A stretch of DNA of 5,757 bases from Armatimonadota bacterium (lineage in GTDB: Bacteria; Vulcanimicrobiota; JACPDS01), in NCBI GenBank assembly GCA_016183885.1, contig JACPDS010000087.1:1-5757 (forward strand), given 5' to 3'. Below the pieces are notes generated by a model. The model was not told the origin of the DNA, made no database searches, and saw only the letters and a list, made by a program, of their open reading frames with translations. The first letter of the stretch is position 1. Every line of letters begins with the position of its first letter. The translations under genes were made by a program, and so were the position numbers. This document shows positions 1 through 5,715 of the stretch, piece by piece.

Positions 1-1
1 A

Positions 2-127
2 TTCGTTTTCATGTGGAGGAAGAATCAATTTTCCACAATTAGTAAAAATCTCTAATTTATTGTTTGTTATTTGCAAAGTTGCTTGGCTTTTATTGTAGAA
101 ATCAATGAAAACATTCTTTGTCAAAGG
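2..127 (-). pseudogene. Detached C-terminal piece of the MalZ-like gene, in the -1 frame
   Basis: Directly past the TGA at 121-123, the -1 frame is open for 42 codons to the window edge. It begins PLTKNVFIDFYNKSQATLQ and ends in ILPPHENE. The pattern 'VFIDFYNKSQATLQI ... GKLILPPHE' resembles the last strands of an amylase C-terminal beta-sandwich, where the chain typically reads '(V/L)-x-N-x-(S)' and later 'L-x-L-P-P-x-x'. If so, roughly 150-200 residues, including catalytic region IV, have been lost between the two pieces, and the frame has shifted as well. One extra T in the T5 run at the junction would give GFFPLTK, close to the GF-x-FPL seen in MalZ, so a single-base indel plus a nearby in-frame deletion is also possible. 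The assignment rests on pattern only, over a short stretch. Confidence 0.5.
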
Positions 128-1260
128 GAAAAACCTTGATAATTCATTGCCGCATCCAGCATATCCCCTTGAAGAAGTTCTCCCGGATCGTAAAAATGCT
201 CTCCTAAAATATAAGCATCTTGATTAACTTTTTTAATTTCTTTGCGGAATTCTCTCCAAACTTCTTTATATCCCTGAAATTCACCCTGGCGGGCTAACAT
301 ATTAGCTACATCCAATCTCCATCCGTCGATATTATAAGGAGCTTTTAACCAAAATTTAGCTATAGAATCTTCCGCTTGATAAATAACTTTACACAGCTTT
401 AAAGATTGATAATTAAGTTTGGGCAAAGTTTTTACATCTCTCCAAGTGTGATAATCTTCGGGATAATCATAAAAAGTAAAATATTCCCCATAAGGAGACT
501 TTATATTTTGATAAGCTCCTTCCTTTAAATAAAAATTACTTTTATTAAACCAATAATGAGCCATACCTGTATGATTAAAAACTCCATCTAAAATAATGCT
601 TATTTTATTTTGATGCAAAAGTTTAACTAAATTAGCAAATTCTTCATTTGTGCCAAAATGGGGGTCAATTTGAAAATAATCCTGAGTATCATATTTATGA
701 TTGCTGGGAGATAAAAAAATAGGGTTAAGATAAAGAGCATTAATTCCCAGGGCTTTAAAATAAGGGATTTTTTTCTTAATTCCCTCCAGGTCTCCTCCGA
801 AAAAATCCAAGTGATGTCCGTTTTTATAGTCTTTAGGATTTTCTCCCCATTTACTTATTTTAGCGGGATAATTATCATAAAAATATTCATCATCTTTAAC
901 ATTGGTTTGAGAATTTCCGTCATAAAAGCGATCCGGTAAAATTTGATAAAAAACAGATTTATTCAGCCATTTTATTTCTTTAAAATCTAAATAATAACGA
1001 AAATTAAAATATTCAAGCGGAGTAATTTTACTTAAACCTGATTGAGAAAACCAAAGAAGCTCTTCTTCTTTTATAATCTTCATAGGAGTATAAATTCTTT
1101 CACCTTCGGGAGCGGTAATTAAATAAATAATCTTAAGATCGTTTTTTTTATACATACGGATTTTAATCTTAAGAAAATTGCCTTTTTTGCTTTTTACTAA
1201 AGCCAAAAACTCTTTATTCCCGTCAGAATAAACCGAATCTTGCCAAGAAAAATTATTCAT
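121..1260 (-). CDS. malZ: MalZ-like GH13 maltodextrin glucosidase, truncated before catalytic region IV
   Basis: Glycoside hydrolase family 13 enzyme, closest in my reading to maltodextrin glucosidase MalZ, which releases glucose from short maltodextrins in the cytoplasm; no signal peptide is visible. Residues 1-95 form a short N-terminal beta-rich domain. The TIM barrel starts near 'VFYQILPDRF' (103-112). Region I is DGVFNH (225-230), region II GWRLDVAN (313-320) with nucleophile D317, and region III ILGEH (351-355) with acid/base E354. 'YDTQDY' (190-195) and 'LPKLNYQS' (279-286) also match MalZ as I recall it. The frame ends at residue 379, just after MNYQGF, whereas MalZ is about 600 residues. 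Region IV (HD, the third catalytic Asp), the last barrel strands and the C-terminal domain are missing from this frame, so the product is probably inactive. The start ATG at 1260 has only a weak purine-rich site (AGAAG) upstream. It is divergent from the MscS gene. A cyclomaltodextrinase or neopullulanase relative is possible. Confidence 0.85.
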   Translation of the reverse strand: MNNFSWQDSVYSDGNKEFLALVKSKKGNFLKIKIRMYKKNDLKIIYLITAPEGERIYTPMKIIKEEELLWFSQSGLSKITPLEYFNFRYYLDFKEIKWLNKSVFYQILPDRFYDGNSQTNVKDDEYFYDNYPAKISKWGENPKDYKNGHHLDFFGGDLEGIKKKIPYFKALGINALYLNPIFLSPSNHKYDTQDYFQIDPHFGTNEEFANLVKLLHQNKISIILDGVFNHTGMAHYWFNKSNFYLKEGAYQNIKSPYGEYFTFYDYPEDYHTWRDVKTLPKLNYQSLKLCKVIYQAEDSIAKFWLKAPYNIDGWRLDVANMLARQGEFQGYKEVWREFRKEIKKVNQDAYILGEHFYDPGELLQGDMLDAAMNYQGFSL

Positions 1261-1349
1261 AAAAACTTATCTTCTAAAAATAATAAATTTTCCCTTGTAT
1301 TTAAAGATATTTCAAAAAGAAAATAGGGGGCTGTCCAATAAGGGGTAGG

Positions 1350-1367
1350 CGCAGACTTTAGTCTGCG
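1350..1367. repeat. GC-richer hairpin inside the element
   Basis: CGCAGACT-TT-AGTCTGCG is an 8-bp perfect stem with a 2-base loop. It stands out from the AT-rich surroundings by its GC content and resembles the short repeated palindromes (REP-like) scattered through many bacterial genomes. Whether it recurs in this genome cannot be judged from one copy. Confidence 0.7.
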
Positions 1368-1393
1368 TTTATATACTATATATAGTATATAAA
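1368..1393. repeat. 26-bp perfect AT palindrome
   Basis: TTTATATACTATA followed at once by its exact reverse complement, TATAGTATATAAA. It abuts the CGCAGACT hairpin, so the two together form the core of the element. It could extrude as a cruciform or bind a dimeric regulator. It also contains TATACT/TATAGT hexamers that resemble -10 boxes on both strands. Function is not known. Confidence 0.7.
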
Positions 1394-1403
1394 TATTTTA
1401 AAT

Positions 1404-1431
1404 TTGACTTTTTGGACAGCCCCTATTTTAT
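1404..1431 (+). promoter_or_regulatory. Possible weak sigma-70 promoter for the MscS gene
   Basis: TTGACT (1404-1409) is a good -35 hexamer. TTTTAT (1426-1431), 16 bases downstream, is a poor -10. The pair overlaps the right inverted repeat of the element, so the insertion may supply or disturb the promoter. The position, about 60 bases before the ATG, is reasonable. In such AT-rich DNA a chance match is likely. Confidence 0.2.
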
Positions 1432-1488
1432 GTACTGTATGCTTGCAAATAAAAAGGGAAAAAAATAATTAGAAAGAAGAATCTAATT

Positions 1489-2487
1489 ATGCCGATAAGC
1501 TTAGGAAAAATTATTCTAGCTTCTGGAAAAGCTTTAGCAGTTTTTATAGCTTTAAATATAATTTATTATTTAATTTTCAAGACTAAAAGGAAACATTTCT
1601 TATTCATTAGATTAAAAGATAAAACCCGCCTTTGGTTTTATCTTTTAATTATTTTTTTATCTTCATTTTATTTTGTTAATTCTCTGCCTGATTTTAATGC
1701 TCAATTTAAAATTTTAAATTTTTTTTATTACAGCATTTTAATTTTATTTTCTATTGTAATTATTGAAGGGCTTTCGATTTTTAGTTTTGATTATTTAATA
1801 ATTTTTAAAAAACAAGCCGATTTCCCCTTAATTTTTAAAGACTTAATTAAATCTTTAGTTTATTTAACCTTAATTTTATTTTTTTTAGGCGGAATTCTTA
1901 AAATCAATATTACTCCTTTAATTACTACTTCAGCAATTTTTTCCATAATTTTAGGCTTAGCCTTACAGGAAACCTTAGGAAATTTATTTTCAGGATTAAC
2001 TTTGCATCTTTCTAAACCTTATAAAATTGGAGATTGGATTAAAGTAGAAAATTATGAAGGGATAGTCGAAAGAATCGACTGGCGTTCTACCAGCATTAAG
2101 ACTTTCAGCTGGGATTATATTACTATTCCCAACAGCAAACTTTCTAAAATAGAAATTCATAATTATTCCACTCCTTCGATTTTACATGCCACTTATATAG
2201 AAGTGGGAACGCACTATCGTCATAGTCCGGATAAAATTAAAAAAATTTTGACCTCATGCGCTAAAACCACAAAAGGAATAGCTCAAGATCCTTCTCCGAT
2301 AGTTTATCTTACGCAATACGGAGATTTTGCGATTAATTATCAATTAAGATTTTGGATAAAAGATTATTCTGAAATTTTAGATATTAAAGCGGAAATTATG
2401 GAAAAAATTTGGTATTATTTTAAAAGAGAAGAAATCGAAATATCCGCTTCAAGAAAGCCGGGAAGAGCAAAAAAGCAGGTTAATTAA
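1489..2487 (+). CDS. MscS-family mechanosensitive channel (N-terminal part of a split channel-CNB gene)
   Basis: Inner-membrane channel of the small-conductance mechanosensitive (MscS) superfamily, which opens under membrane tension to release solutes during osmotic downshock. Hydrophobic segments lie near residues 8-30, 48-66, 76-106 and 117-139. The pore helix is near 143-173 and contains 'LGLALQETLGNLFSGL'. The MscS beta-domain follows: 'KPYKIGDWIKVENYEGIVERIDWRSTSIKT' (176-205, read as two joined motifs) and 'ITIPNSKL' (211-218). The C-terminal alpha/beta domain reaches 'KREEIEI' (residues 311-317), after which homologues continue with a P-x-P/Q motif. Here the frame instead runs into 15 unrelated residues and stops. 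The adjacent +1 frame carries YPLQ and then a cyclic-nucleotide domain, so the true gene probably runs to 3001. The start ATG follows the purine stretch AGAAAGAAGA at 1471-1480. The channel part itself looks complete and might still assemble. Confidence 0.9.
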   Translation: MPISLGKIILASGKALAVFIALNIIYYLIFKTKRKHFLFIRLKDKTRLWFYLLIIFLSSFYFVNSLPDFNAQFKILNFFYYSILILFSIVIIEGLSIFSFDYLIIFKKQADFPLIFKDLIKSLVYLTLILFFLGGILKINITPLITTSAIFSIILGLALQETLGNLFSGLTLHLSKPYKIGDWIKVENYEGIVERIDWRSTSIKTFSWDYITIPNSKLSKIEIHNYSTPSILHATYIEVGTHYRHSPDKIKKILTSCAKTTKGIAQDPSPIVYLTQYGDFAINYQLRFWIKDYSEILDIKAEIMEKIWYYFKREEIEISASRKPGRAKKQVN

Positions 2488-3001
2488 AACCTTAAAAAAA
2501 ATTGATTTCCTAAAAGATTTAAAAGAAGAAGATTTTAAATATTTAGCCGATAAATTAAAATTAAAATTATATACTAAAGATGAAATAATTTTCCATCAAG
2601 GCGATCTAGGAGATGATTTTTATATTATCAAATCCGGAAAGGTTGAGATAATAGTTAAAAATATTCAAGGAGAAGAAATTTTTAAAAGAGTTTTAGAAAA
2701 AGAAAATTTTTTCGGGGAAATGTCAATTTTAACCGGAGAGCCCAGATCGGCCGCAATTAAAACTTTAGAAGACGCAGAATTGCTGATATTAAGAAAAGAA
2801 GATCTTCAAGAATTTTTAATTAATAATCAAGCCTTAGAAGAAAAAATTTCTAAAAAAATAGCCCGCAGACAGATGAGAACTAAAAAACATTTAGAAGAAT
2901 TTGAATTAGAAAAAATTACTTTTACGCAAGAAGAAGAAGCGGAAATCGAATCCTTAAGCGCGCAAATTTTTAATAAAATTCGTAATTTCTTTTCTTTTTA
3001 A
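2441..3001 (+). pseudogene. Cyclic-nucleotide-binding (CNB/CAP_ED) domain, C-terminal part of the split MscS gene
   Basis: A 186-codon frame, +1 to the MscS frame, opens at YPLQESREEQKSR exactly where the MscS homology stops. It continues as a CAP/CNB sensor domain. The beta-roll contains 'FHQGDLGDDFYIIKSGKVEI' (codons 51-70 of the frame). The phosphate-binding cassette is FGEMSILTGEPRSAA (codons 91-105), with the conserved GE (ribose contact) and R-S-A (phosphate contact) intact, so cAMP or cGMP binding is plausible. The final ~60 residues are helical and charged. No ATG, GTG or TTG occurs in this frame before 2720, and that ATG lies inside the phosphate-binding cassette, so independent translation of a whole domain is unlikely. 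Channel-CNB fusions are a known branch of the MscS superfamily. The stop TAA (2999-3001) overlaps the rtcB stop on the other strand. Confidence 0.85.
2998..3001. other. Shared stop codons of two converging genes (TTAA)
   Basis: The palindrome TTAA provides TAA at 2999-3001 for the plus-strand CNB frame and TAA at 2998-3000 for rtcB on the minus strand. There is no intergenic space, and no hairpin terminator is visible nearby on either strand, so transcripts from the two sides probably overlap as antisense RNA. Confidence 0.9.
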
Positions 3002-4452
3002 CCTTTAATTACTCCCAAGGGTTTCATCTTAGCCACCTTTCTGGAAATTCCCGCGCCTTCGCAAACATCTACTACATCCTCTACATCTTTATAAGCTTCG
3101 GGAGCCTCTTCGGCTAAAGTGGAAAAACTGGCGCTCTTGATATAAATTCCTTGCTCAAGTAATTTTTTTTGCAGGTCCCTTCCATGAATAATCTTCCTGG
3201 CTTGAGATCGGCTTAAAAGACGGCCGGCTCCATGGCAGGCGCTTGAGAAACTTTCCTCTTTTGCTTTTGAAGCGGAGACTAAAATAAAAGAATATCTACC
3301 CATATCGCCGGGCACTAAAACCGGCTGCCCAACCTCTCTATAATTTAAAGGAATTTCAAGGCTGCCGGCTGGAAAAGCTCTGGTGGCTCCCTTTCTATGC
3401 ACACAAAGCAATTTCTTCTTTCCTTCAATTTCATATTCTTCCATTTTTGCAATATTATGTGCTACATCATATACTTGTCTTATCCCTAAAGATTCATAAG
3501 ATTTTTTAAATATTTTTTCAAATGACTCTCTTATAAAATGCGTAATACACTGCCTATTAGCCCATGCAAAATTAGCGCTGGATGCCATAGCTGATAAATA
3601 ATCCTCTCCTTCCTGAGATTTAATCGGGACGCAGGCTAATTGACGGTCAGGCAAATTTATGGCATATTTATAAATAGCCCTGCCCATAATAACTAAATAA
3701 TCTGTGCATACTTGATGTCCTAATCCTCTTGAACCGGTATGAATTAAAATGGTTATCTGCCCCGGAAAAATTTCAAATTTTTGAGCTGATTTCTTGTCAA
3801 AAATTTCTACTACTTCTTGAATTTCTAAAAAATGGTTTCCCGCGCCAAGAGTCCCTAACTGATTTATTCCGCGTTTGTATGCTTCTTTACTTATTTTATC
3901 AGGGTCAGCTCCCTCAAGACAGCCTCCTGCTTCTGTATATTCTAAATCATCTTTATCTCCATAACTATGTTTTACCGACCAACTTGCCCCTTCTTTTAAT
4001 ACTTGAGCTAACTCTTTATTATTTTTAATATGGACTCTGCCTTCTCTCCCGACTCCGCAGGGAATATCATAAAAAAGCCGGTCAACTAAATCAGTTATTT
4101 TATCTTTTATATCTTTTTTAGTTAACGAAGTCCTCAGCAATCTAACTCCGCAATTAATGTCATAGCCGATACCTCCTGGAGAAATAACGCCGTCATTTAC
4201 TCTGGTAGCGGCTACACCTCCCACCGGGAAACCATAACCCCAATGGATATCGGGCATAGCTAAAGAAAGCCTTTCTATTCCCGGCAAAAAAGCCACATTA
4301 GCCACTTGTTCTATAGCTTGATCTTGTTTGATGCTTTCCATTAATTCGGAATTTGCGTAAATTAAACCATCAACCCGCATGCCGTTCTTATAATCTTTAG
4401 GGAGTCTAAAGCGAAATTTATCAATTCTTTGCAAAATTTTATCCCAATTCAT
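2998..4452 (-). CDS. rtcB: RtcB-type 3'-phosphate RNA ligase
   Basis: RNA-splicing ligase joining 2',3'-cyclic-phosphate or 3'-phosphate ends to 5'-OH ends, using GTP and Mn2+. It serves tRNA splicing in archaea and eukaryotes and RNA repair in bacteria. At 484 residues it is full length for the family. Metal and guanylylation residues are in place: D98 and C101 in GYDINCGV, H207 in GNHFLEI, H238 in IHTGSRGLGH, H332 in DVAHNI, and H407 in CHGAGR, the expected guanylylated His. 'VHRKGATRAFPAG' (351-363), PVLVPGDMG (377-385) and the C-terminal VDVCEGAGISRKVAKMKPLGVIKG-type tail (461-484) are typical. It follows archease by 8 bases, and its ribosome site AGGTGA overlaps the archease stop codon, which implies co-translation. 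No lesion is visible. No terminator is seen between its 3' end and the converging gene. Confidence 0.97.
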   Translation of the reverse strand: MNWDKILQRIDKFRFRLPKDYKNGMRVDGLIYANSELMESIKQDQAIEQVANVAFLPGIERLSLAMPDIHWGYGFPVGGVAATRVNDGVISPGGIGYDINCGVRLLRTSLTKKDIKDKITDLVDRLFYDIPCGVGREGRVHIKNNKELAQVLKEGASWSVKHSYGDKDDLEYTEAGGCLEGADPDKISKEAYKRGINQLGTLGAGNHFLEIQEVVEIFDKKSAQKFEIFPGQITILIHTGSRGLGHQVCTDYLVIMGRAIYKYAINLPDRQLACVPIKSQEGEDYLSAMASSANFAWANRQCITHFIRESFEKIFKKSYESLGIRQVYDVAHNIAKMEEYEIEGKKKLLCVHRKGATRAFPAGSLEIPLNYREVGQPVLVPGDMGRYSFILVSASKAKEESFSSACHGAGRLLSRSQARKIIHGRDLQKKLLEQGIYIKSASFSTLAEEAPEAYKDVEDVVDVCEGAGISRKVAKMKPLGVIKG

Positions 4453-4463
4453 TTTTTCACCTA
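4453..4463 (-). promoter_or_regulatory. rtcB ribosome binding site overlapping the archease stop
   Basis: On the minus strand the archease stop and the next bases read TAGGTGAAAAA directly before the rtcB ATG. AGGTGA (4457-4462) is a good Shine-Dalgarno with a 4-base spacer and shares two bases with the TAG stop, so termination of archease and initiation of rtcB are physically coupled. Confidence 0.75.
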
Positions 4464-4868
4464 AACATCAAAAATTATTTTTGTTTTCCAGATTTTTCCT
4501 TTTTCAATTTTTAAATTATGATAAGTAGCGGCTTTAATGTCTCTTTTTATTTTAAAAGAATCTATTTTATCTCCCCGGGCATCTACAAATAAAGAATCCG
4601 AATTTTTAAATTTAAACTTAAACTTAAATAAAATTATTTTTTCTACTTCTAAGATATAAAGTATTTTATTTAAAAAAGAAATTAATAAATCTTCATCACT
4701 ATTTCCTTCAAAATTAAACTGATAATTTATTTTAGGGGTAAATTTTATTAATGGATATAAAAGATTTAACAATCCCAGCGCGGCATTATAAAAAATTTCT
4801 TTTTTATCTTTTCCATAAACAATAATTCCTAAATCGGCGGCATGATTTAAAAAAGAAAAACGGCGCAT
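4461..4868 (-). CDS. Archease, RtcB activator
   Basis: Archease helps RtcB guanylylation and turnover and can broaden its nucleotide use. The 135-residue length is typical. Family marks are the N-terminal NHAADLGIIVYGK (8-20; usually H-T-A-D-x-G, here with Ala for Thr), DEDLLISFLNKIL (58-70), the late KAATYHNLKI (112-121) and the terminal IIFDV (131-135), whose Asp normally contributes to the metal site. An unusual KFKFKFKFK-type stretch (82-88) lies in a middle beta-strand. It is encoded immediately upstream of rtcB, as in many genomes, and 8 bases after the stop of a sigma-factor remnant. Its own Shine-Dalgarno is weak (AAAGATAAAG before ATG), so translation may have depended on the upstream reading frame. 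Confidence 0.92.
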   Translation of the reverse strand: MRRFSFLNHAADLGIIVYGKDKKEIFYNAALGLLNLLYPLIKFTPKINYQFNFEGNSDEDLLISFLNKILYILEVEKIILFKFKFKFKNSDSLFVDARGDKIDSFKIKRDIKAATYHNLKIEKGKIWKTKIIFDV

Positions 4869-4876
4869 CTTTATCT

Positions 4877-4981
4877 TTAATTTTTTGAAAGATTAAGCAA
4901 TAAATAATCCTTTAATTTTTTAAGAAATTGTTTAATAAGACGGGAAACATGCATTTGAGAAATTTTTAAAATCTTGGAAAT
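4877..4981 (-). pseudogene. Remnant of a SigB/F/G-type sigma factor (region 4.2 only)
   Basis: The 148 bases between the STAS gene and archease are not empty. On the minus strand they encode 34 codons plus TAA beginning ISKILKISQMHVSRLIKQ. This matches the helix-turn-helix of sigma region 4.2 in the SigB/SigF/SigG group; ISQMHVSRL is the recognition-helix motif as I recall it from Bacillus SigB. It is followed by the usual basic helix (KKLKDYLL) and C-terminus. Upstream codons in the same frame, back to about 5000, read IIEDFFFY and keep no further sigma homology. There is no start codon except an internal ATG within the helix. Regions 2 and 3, about 200 residues, are missing, so the gene is dead, or its body was lost in assembly. 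Its stop sits 8 bases before archease. Confidence 0.8.
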
Positions 4982-5016
4982 ATAAAAGAAAAAATCCTCT
5001 ATAATTAGTTTAAAGT

Positions 5017-5361
5017 TTAAGATAAATTTTTAAGAGCTTCTTCTTCATTCTTAAAAATTTCAAAAATTTTAACTAATCCGGTTATATTAAAAATCTTTTT
5101 AATTTGGGGACTGGTGCAGATTAAATTAATATTTCCATCATGTTCTTTAACTTTCTTTAAAGCTCCAATTAAAACTCCTAAACCTGTACTATCAATATAA
5201 CGCACCCCTTCTAAACTAATTACAAATTGATAATGTCCTTTATCGATTAATTCATTAATAACTTCTTTAACTTTAATTGAAGTATAAACATCTATTTCCC
5301 CGTTAATTTCTATAAGATAATTCTTATTATTAAGCTGTTTAGTGTTTATCTTAATGTCCAT
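5017..5361 (-). CDS. STAS-domain anti-sigma factor antagonist (RsbV/SpoIIAA type)
   Basis: A small cytoplasmic STAS protein that, when unphosphorylated, binds an RsbW/SpoIIAB-like kinase anti-sigma factor and frees the sigma factor. The motif YIDSTGLGVLIGALKKV contains the phosphorylatable Ser. With the start chosen here this is Ser58, the same number as in Bacillus SpoIIAA as I recall. The frame is open further upstream to an ATG at 5400 (127 residues), but the ATG at 5361 (114 residues) has the Shine-Dalgarno-like AGAGGGGTGG (5366-5375) four bases upstream, and the domain's first strand begins there. The preceding residues (MMGVIMEEKRGGL) simply translate that site. The fold looks complete to its natural end. 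The gene expected next, an RsbW-type kinase, is missing, and only the sigma tail follows. It lies downstream of the YtxH gene in the same orientation. Confidence 0.92.
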   Translation of the reverse strand: MDIKINTKQLNNKNYLIEINGEIDVYTSIKVKEVINELIDKGHYQFVISLEGVRYIDSTGLGVLIGALKKVKEHDGNINLICTSPQIKKIFNITGLVKIFEIFKNEEEALKNLS

Positions 5362-5365
5362 CAAA

Positions 5366-5375
5366 CCACCCCTCT
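5366..5375 (-). promoter_or_regulatory. Ribosome binding site that sets the STAS start
   Basis: AGAGGGGTGG on the minus strand lies 4 bases before the ATG at 5361. It decides between the short start and the longer one at 5400, which has no comparable site. A second candidate, GGGGG before the ATG at codon 6 of the longer form, is weaker. Confidence 0.6.
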
Positions 5376-5421
5376 TTTCCTCCATAATTACCCCCATCAT
5401 CTTTTTTTTAAAAAAAATTTA

Positions 5422-5703
5422 TTAACTAAGTTCTTCGCCGGGTTCTGATTTAGTTATATTGCTCCAAAAATTTTTATTTTCTTGAACAATTTTTTTGCTT
5501 TTTTCCATAAGCTCTTCTACATTTTCTTTTAAATCTTGGGCTAGATCTTGAGCCTTTTCCTTTCCTTCCGCGAATTTTTCTCTCAAATAATCTCTAGTTT
5601 TTTCTCCAGATTGAGGAGTCAGCAAAATTGCCACGCTAGCTCCTATTAAAGAACCTAAAAATACCCCAAATAAAAAGTTTAATCCTTTATTCTCATCAGA
5701 CAT
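5422..5703 (-). CDS. YtxH-family small membrane-anchored protein
   Basis: A 93-residue protein of the YtxH type (a Bacillus general-stress family of unknown molecular role). An N-terminal membrane segment with small-residue spacing, FLFGVFLGSLIGASVAILL (10-28), is followed directly by TPQSGEKTRDYL (29-40), the family's 'L-x-P-x-S-G-x-x-x-R' signature. The rest (about 34-80) is a highly charged Lys/Glu/Asp helix, probably a coiled coil. Start ATG 5703 is supported by a strong Shine-Dalgarno, GGGGGAG at 5709-5715, with a 5-base spacer. It is first in the co-directional block, about 60 bases ahead of the STAS gene, and fits a stress-response setting. Only 54 bases upstream are visible, and no convincing promoter is seen there. 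Confidence 0.88.
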   Translation of the reverse strand: MSDENKGLNFLFGVFLGSLIGASVAILLTPQSGEKTRDYLREKFAEGKEKAQDLAQDLKENVEELMEKSKKIVQENKNFWSNITKSEPGEELS

Positions 5704-5708
5704 CTATT

Positions 5709-5715
5709 CTCCCCC
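5709..5715 (-). promoter_or_regulatory. Strong ribosome binding site of the YtxH gene
   Basis: GGGGGAG on the minus strand, 5 bases before the ATG, is a conspicuous G-run in AT-rich DNA and fixes the start codon. Confidence 0.7.

Larger units (their letters stand above)
1320..1430. repeat. MITE/REP-like palindromic element with terminal inverted repeats
   Basis: A ~110-bp block in the divergent intergenic region has imperfect terminal inverted repeats. The left end, AAAATAGGGGGCTGTCCAA (1320-1338), matches the reverse complement of the right end (1412-1429), apart from one extra G. The 12-bp core GGGGCTGTCCAA is perfect on both sides (1327-1338 and 1412-1423). Between the ends lie two perfect palindromes (1350-1367 and 1368-1393). 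No transposase fits inside. Ends of the GGGCTGTCC type occur on several IS groups, so this could be a non-autonomous miniature element or the fused ends of a deleted IS. A clear target-site duplication is not visible. A folding intergenic transcript is an alternative, but a terminator makes little sense between divergent genes. The rest of 1261-1488 is plain AT-rich DNA with no gene. Confidence 0.65.

Noticed and set aside
127..138. Programmed -1 frameshift in the MalZ-like gene
   Set aside because: The run GGT TTT TCC CTT is slippery-looking but not a canonical X-XXY-YYZ site in the zero frame, and shifting would still not restore the missing catalytic region IV.
1320..1430. Rho-independent terminator
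   Set aside because: The inverted repeat lies between two divergently transcribed genes upstream of both, where a terminator has no obvious purpose, and the arms are 70 bases apart.
2720..3001. Independent small gene starting at ATG 2720
   Set aside because: This ATG falls inside the phosphate-binding cassette (FGE-M-SILTG). A start here would discard the first half of the CNB beta-roll, which is clearly encoded in the same frame from 2441.
3729..4028. 99-residue plus-strand open frame
   Set aside because: It lies wholly antisense to the well-conserved rtcB coding sequence, has no ribosome site or recognisable domain, and is Leu/Phe-rich as expected from the complement of an AT-rich gene.
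5362..5400. Longer STAS protein starting at 5400
   Set aside because: The extra 13 residues translate the Shine-Dalgarno region, no good ribosome site precedes 5400, and the shorter form aligns the phosphoserine at position 58 as in SpoIIAA.
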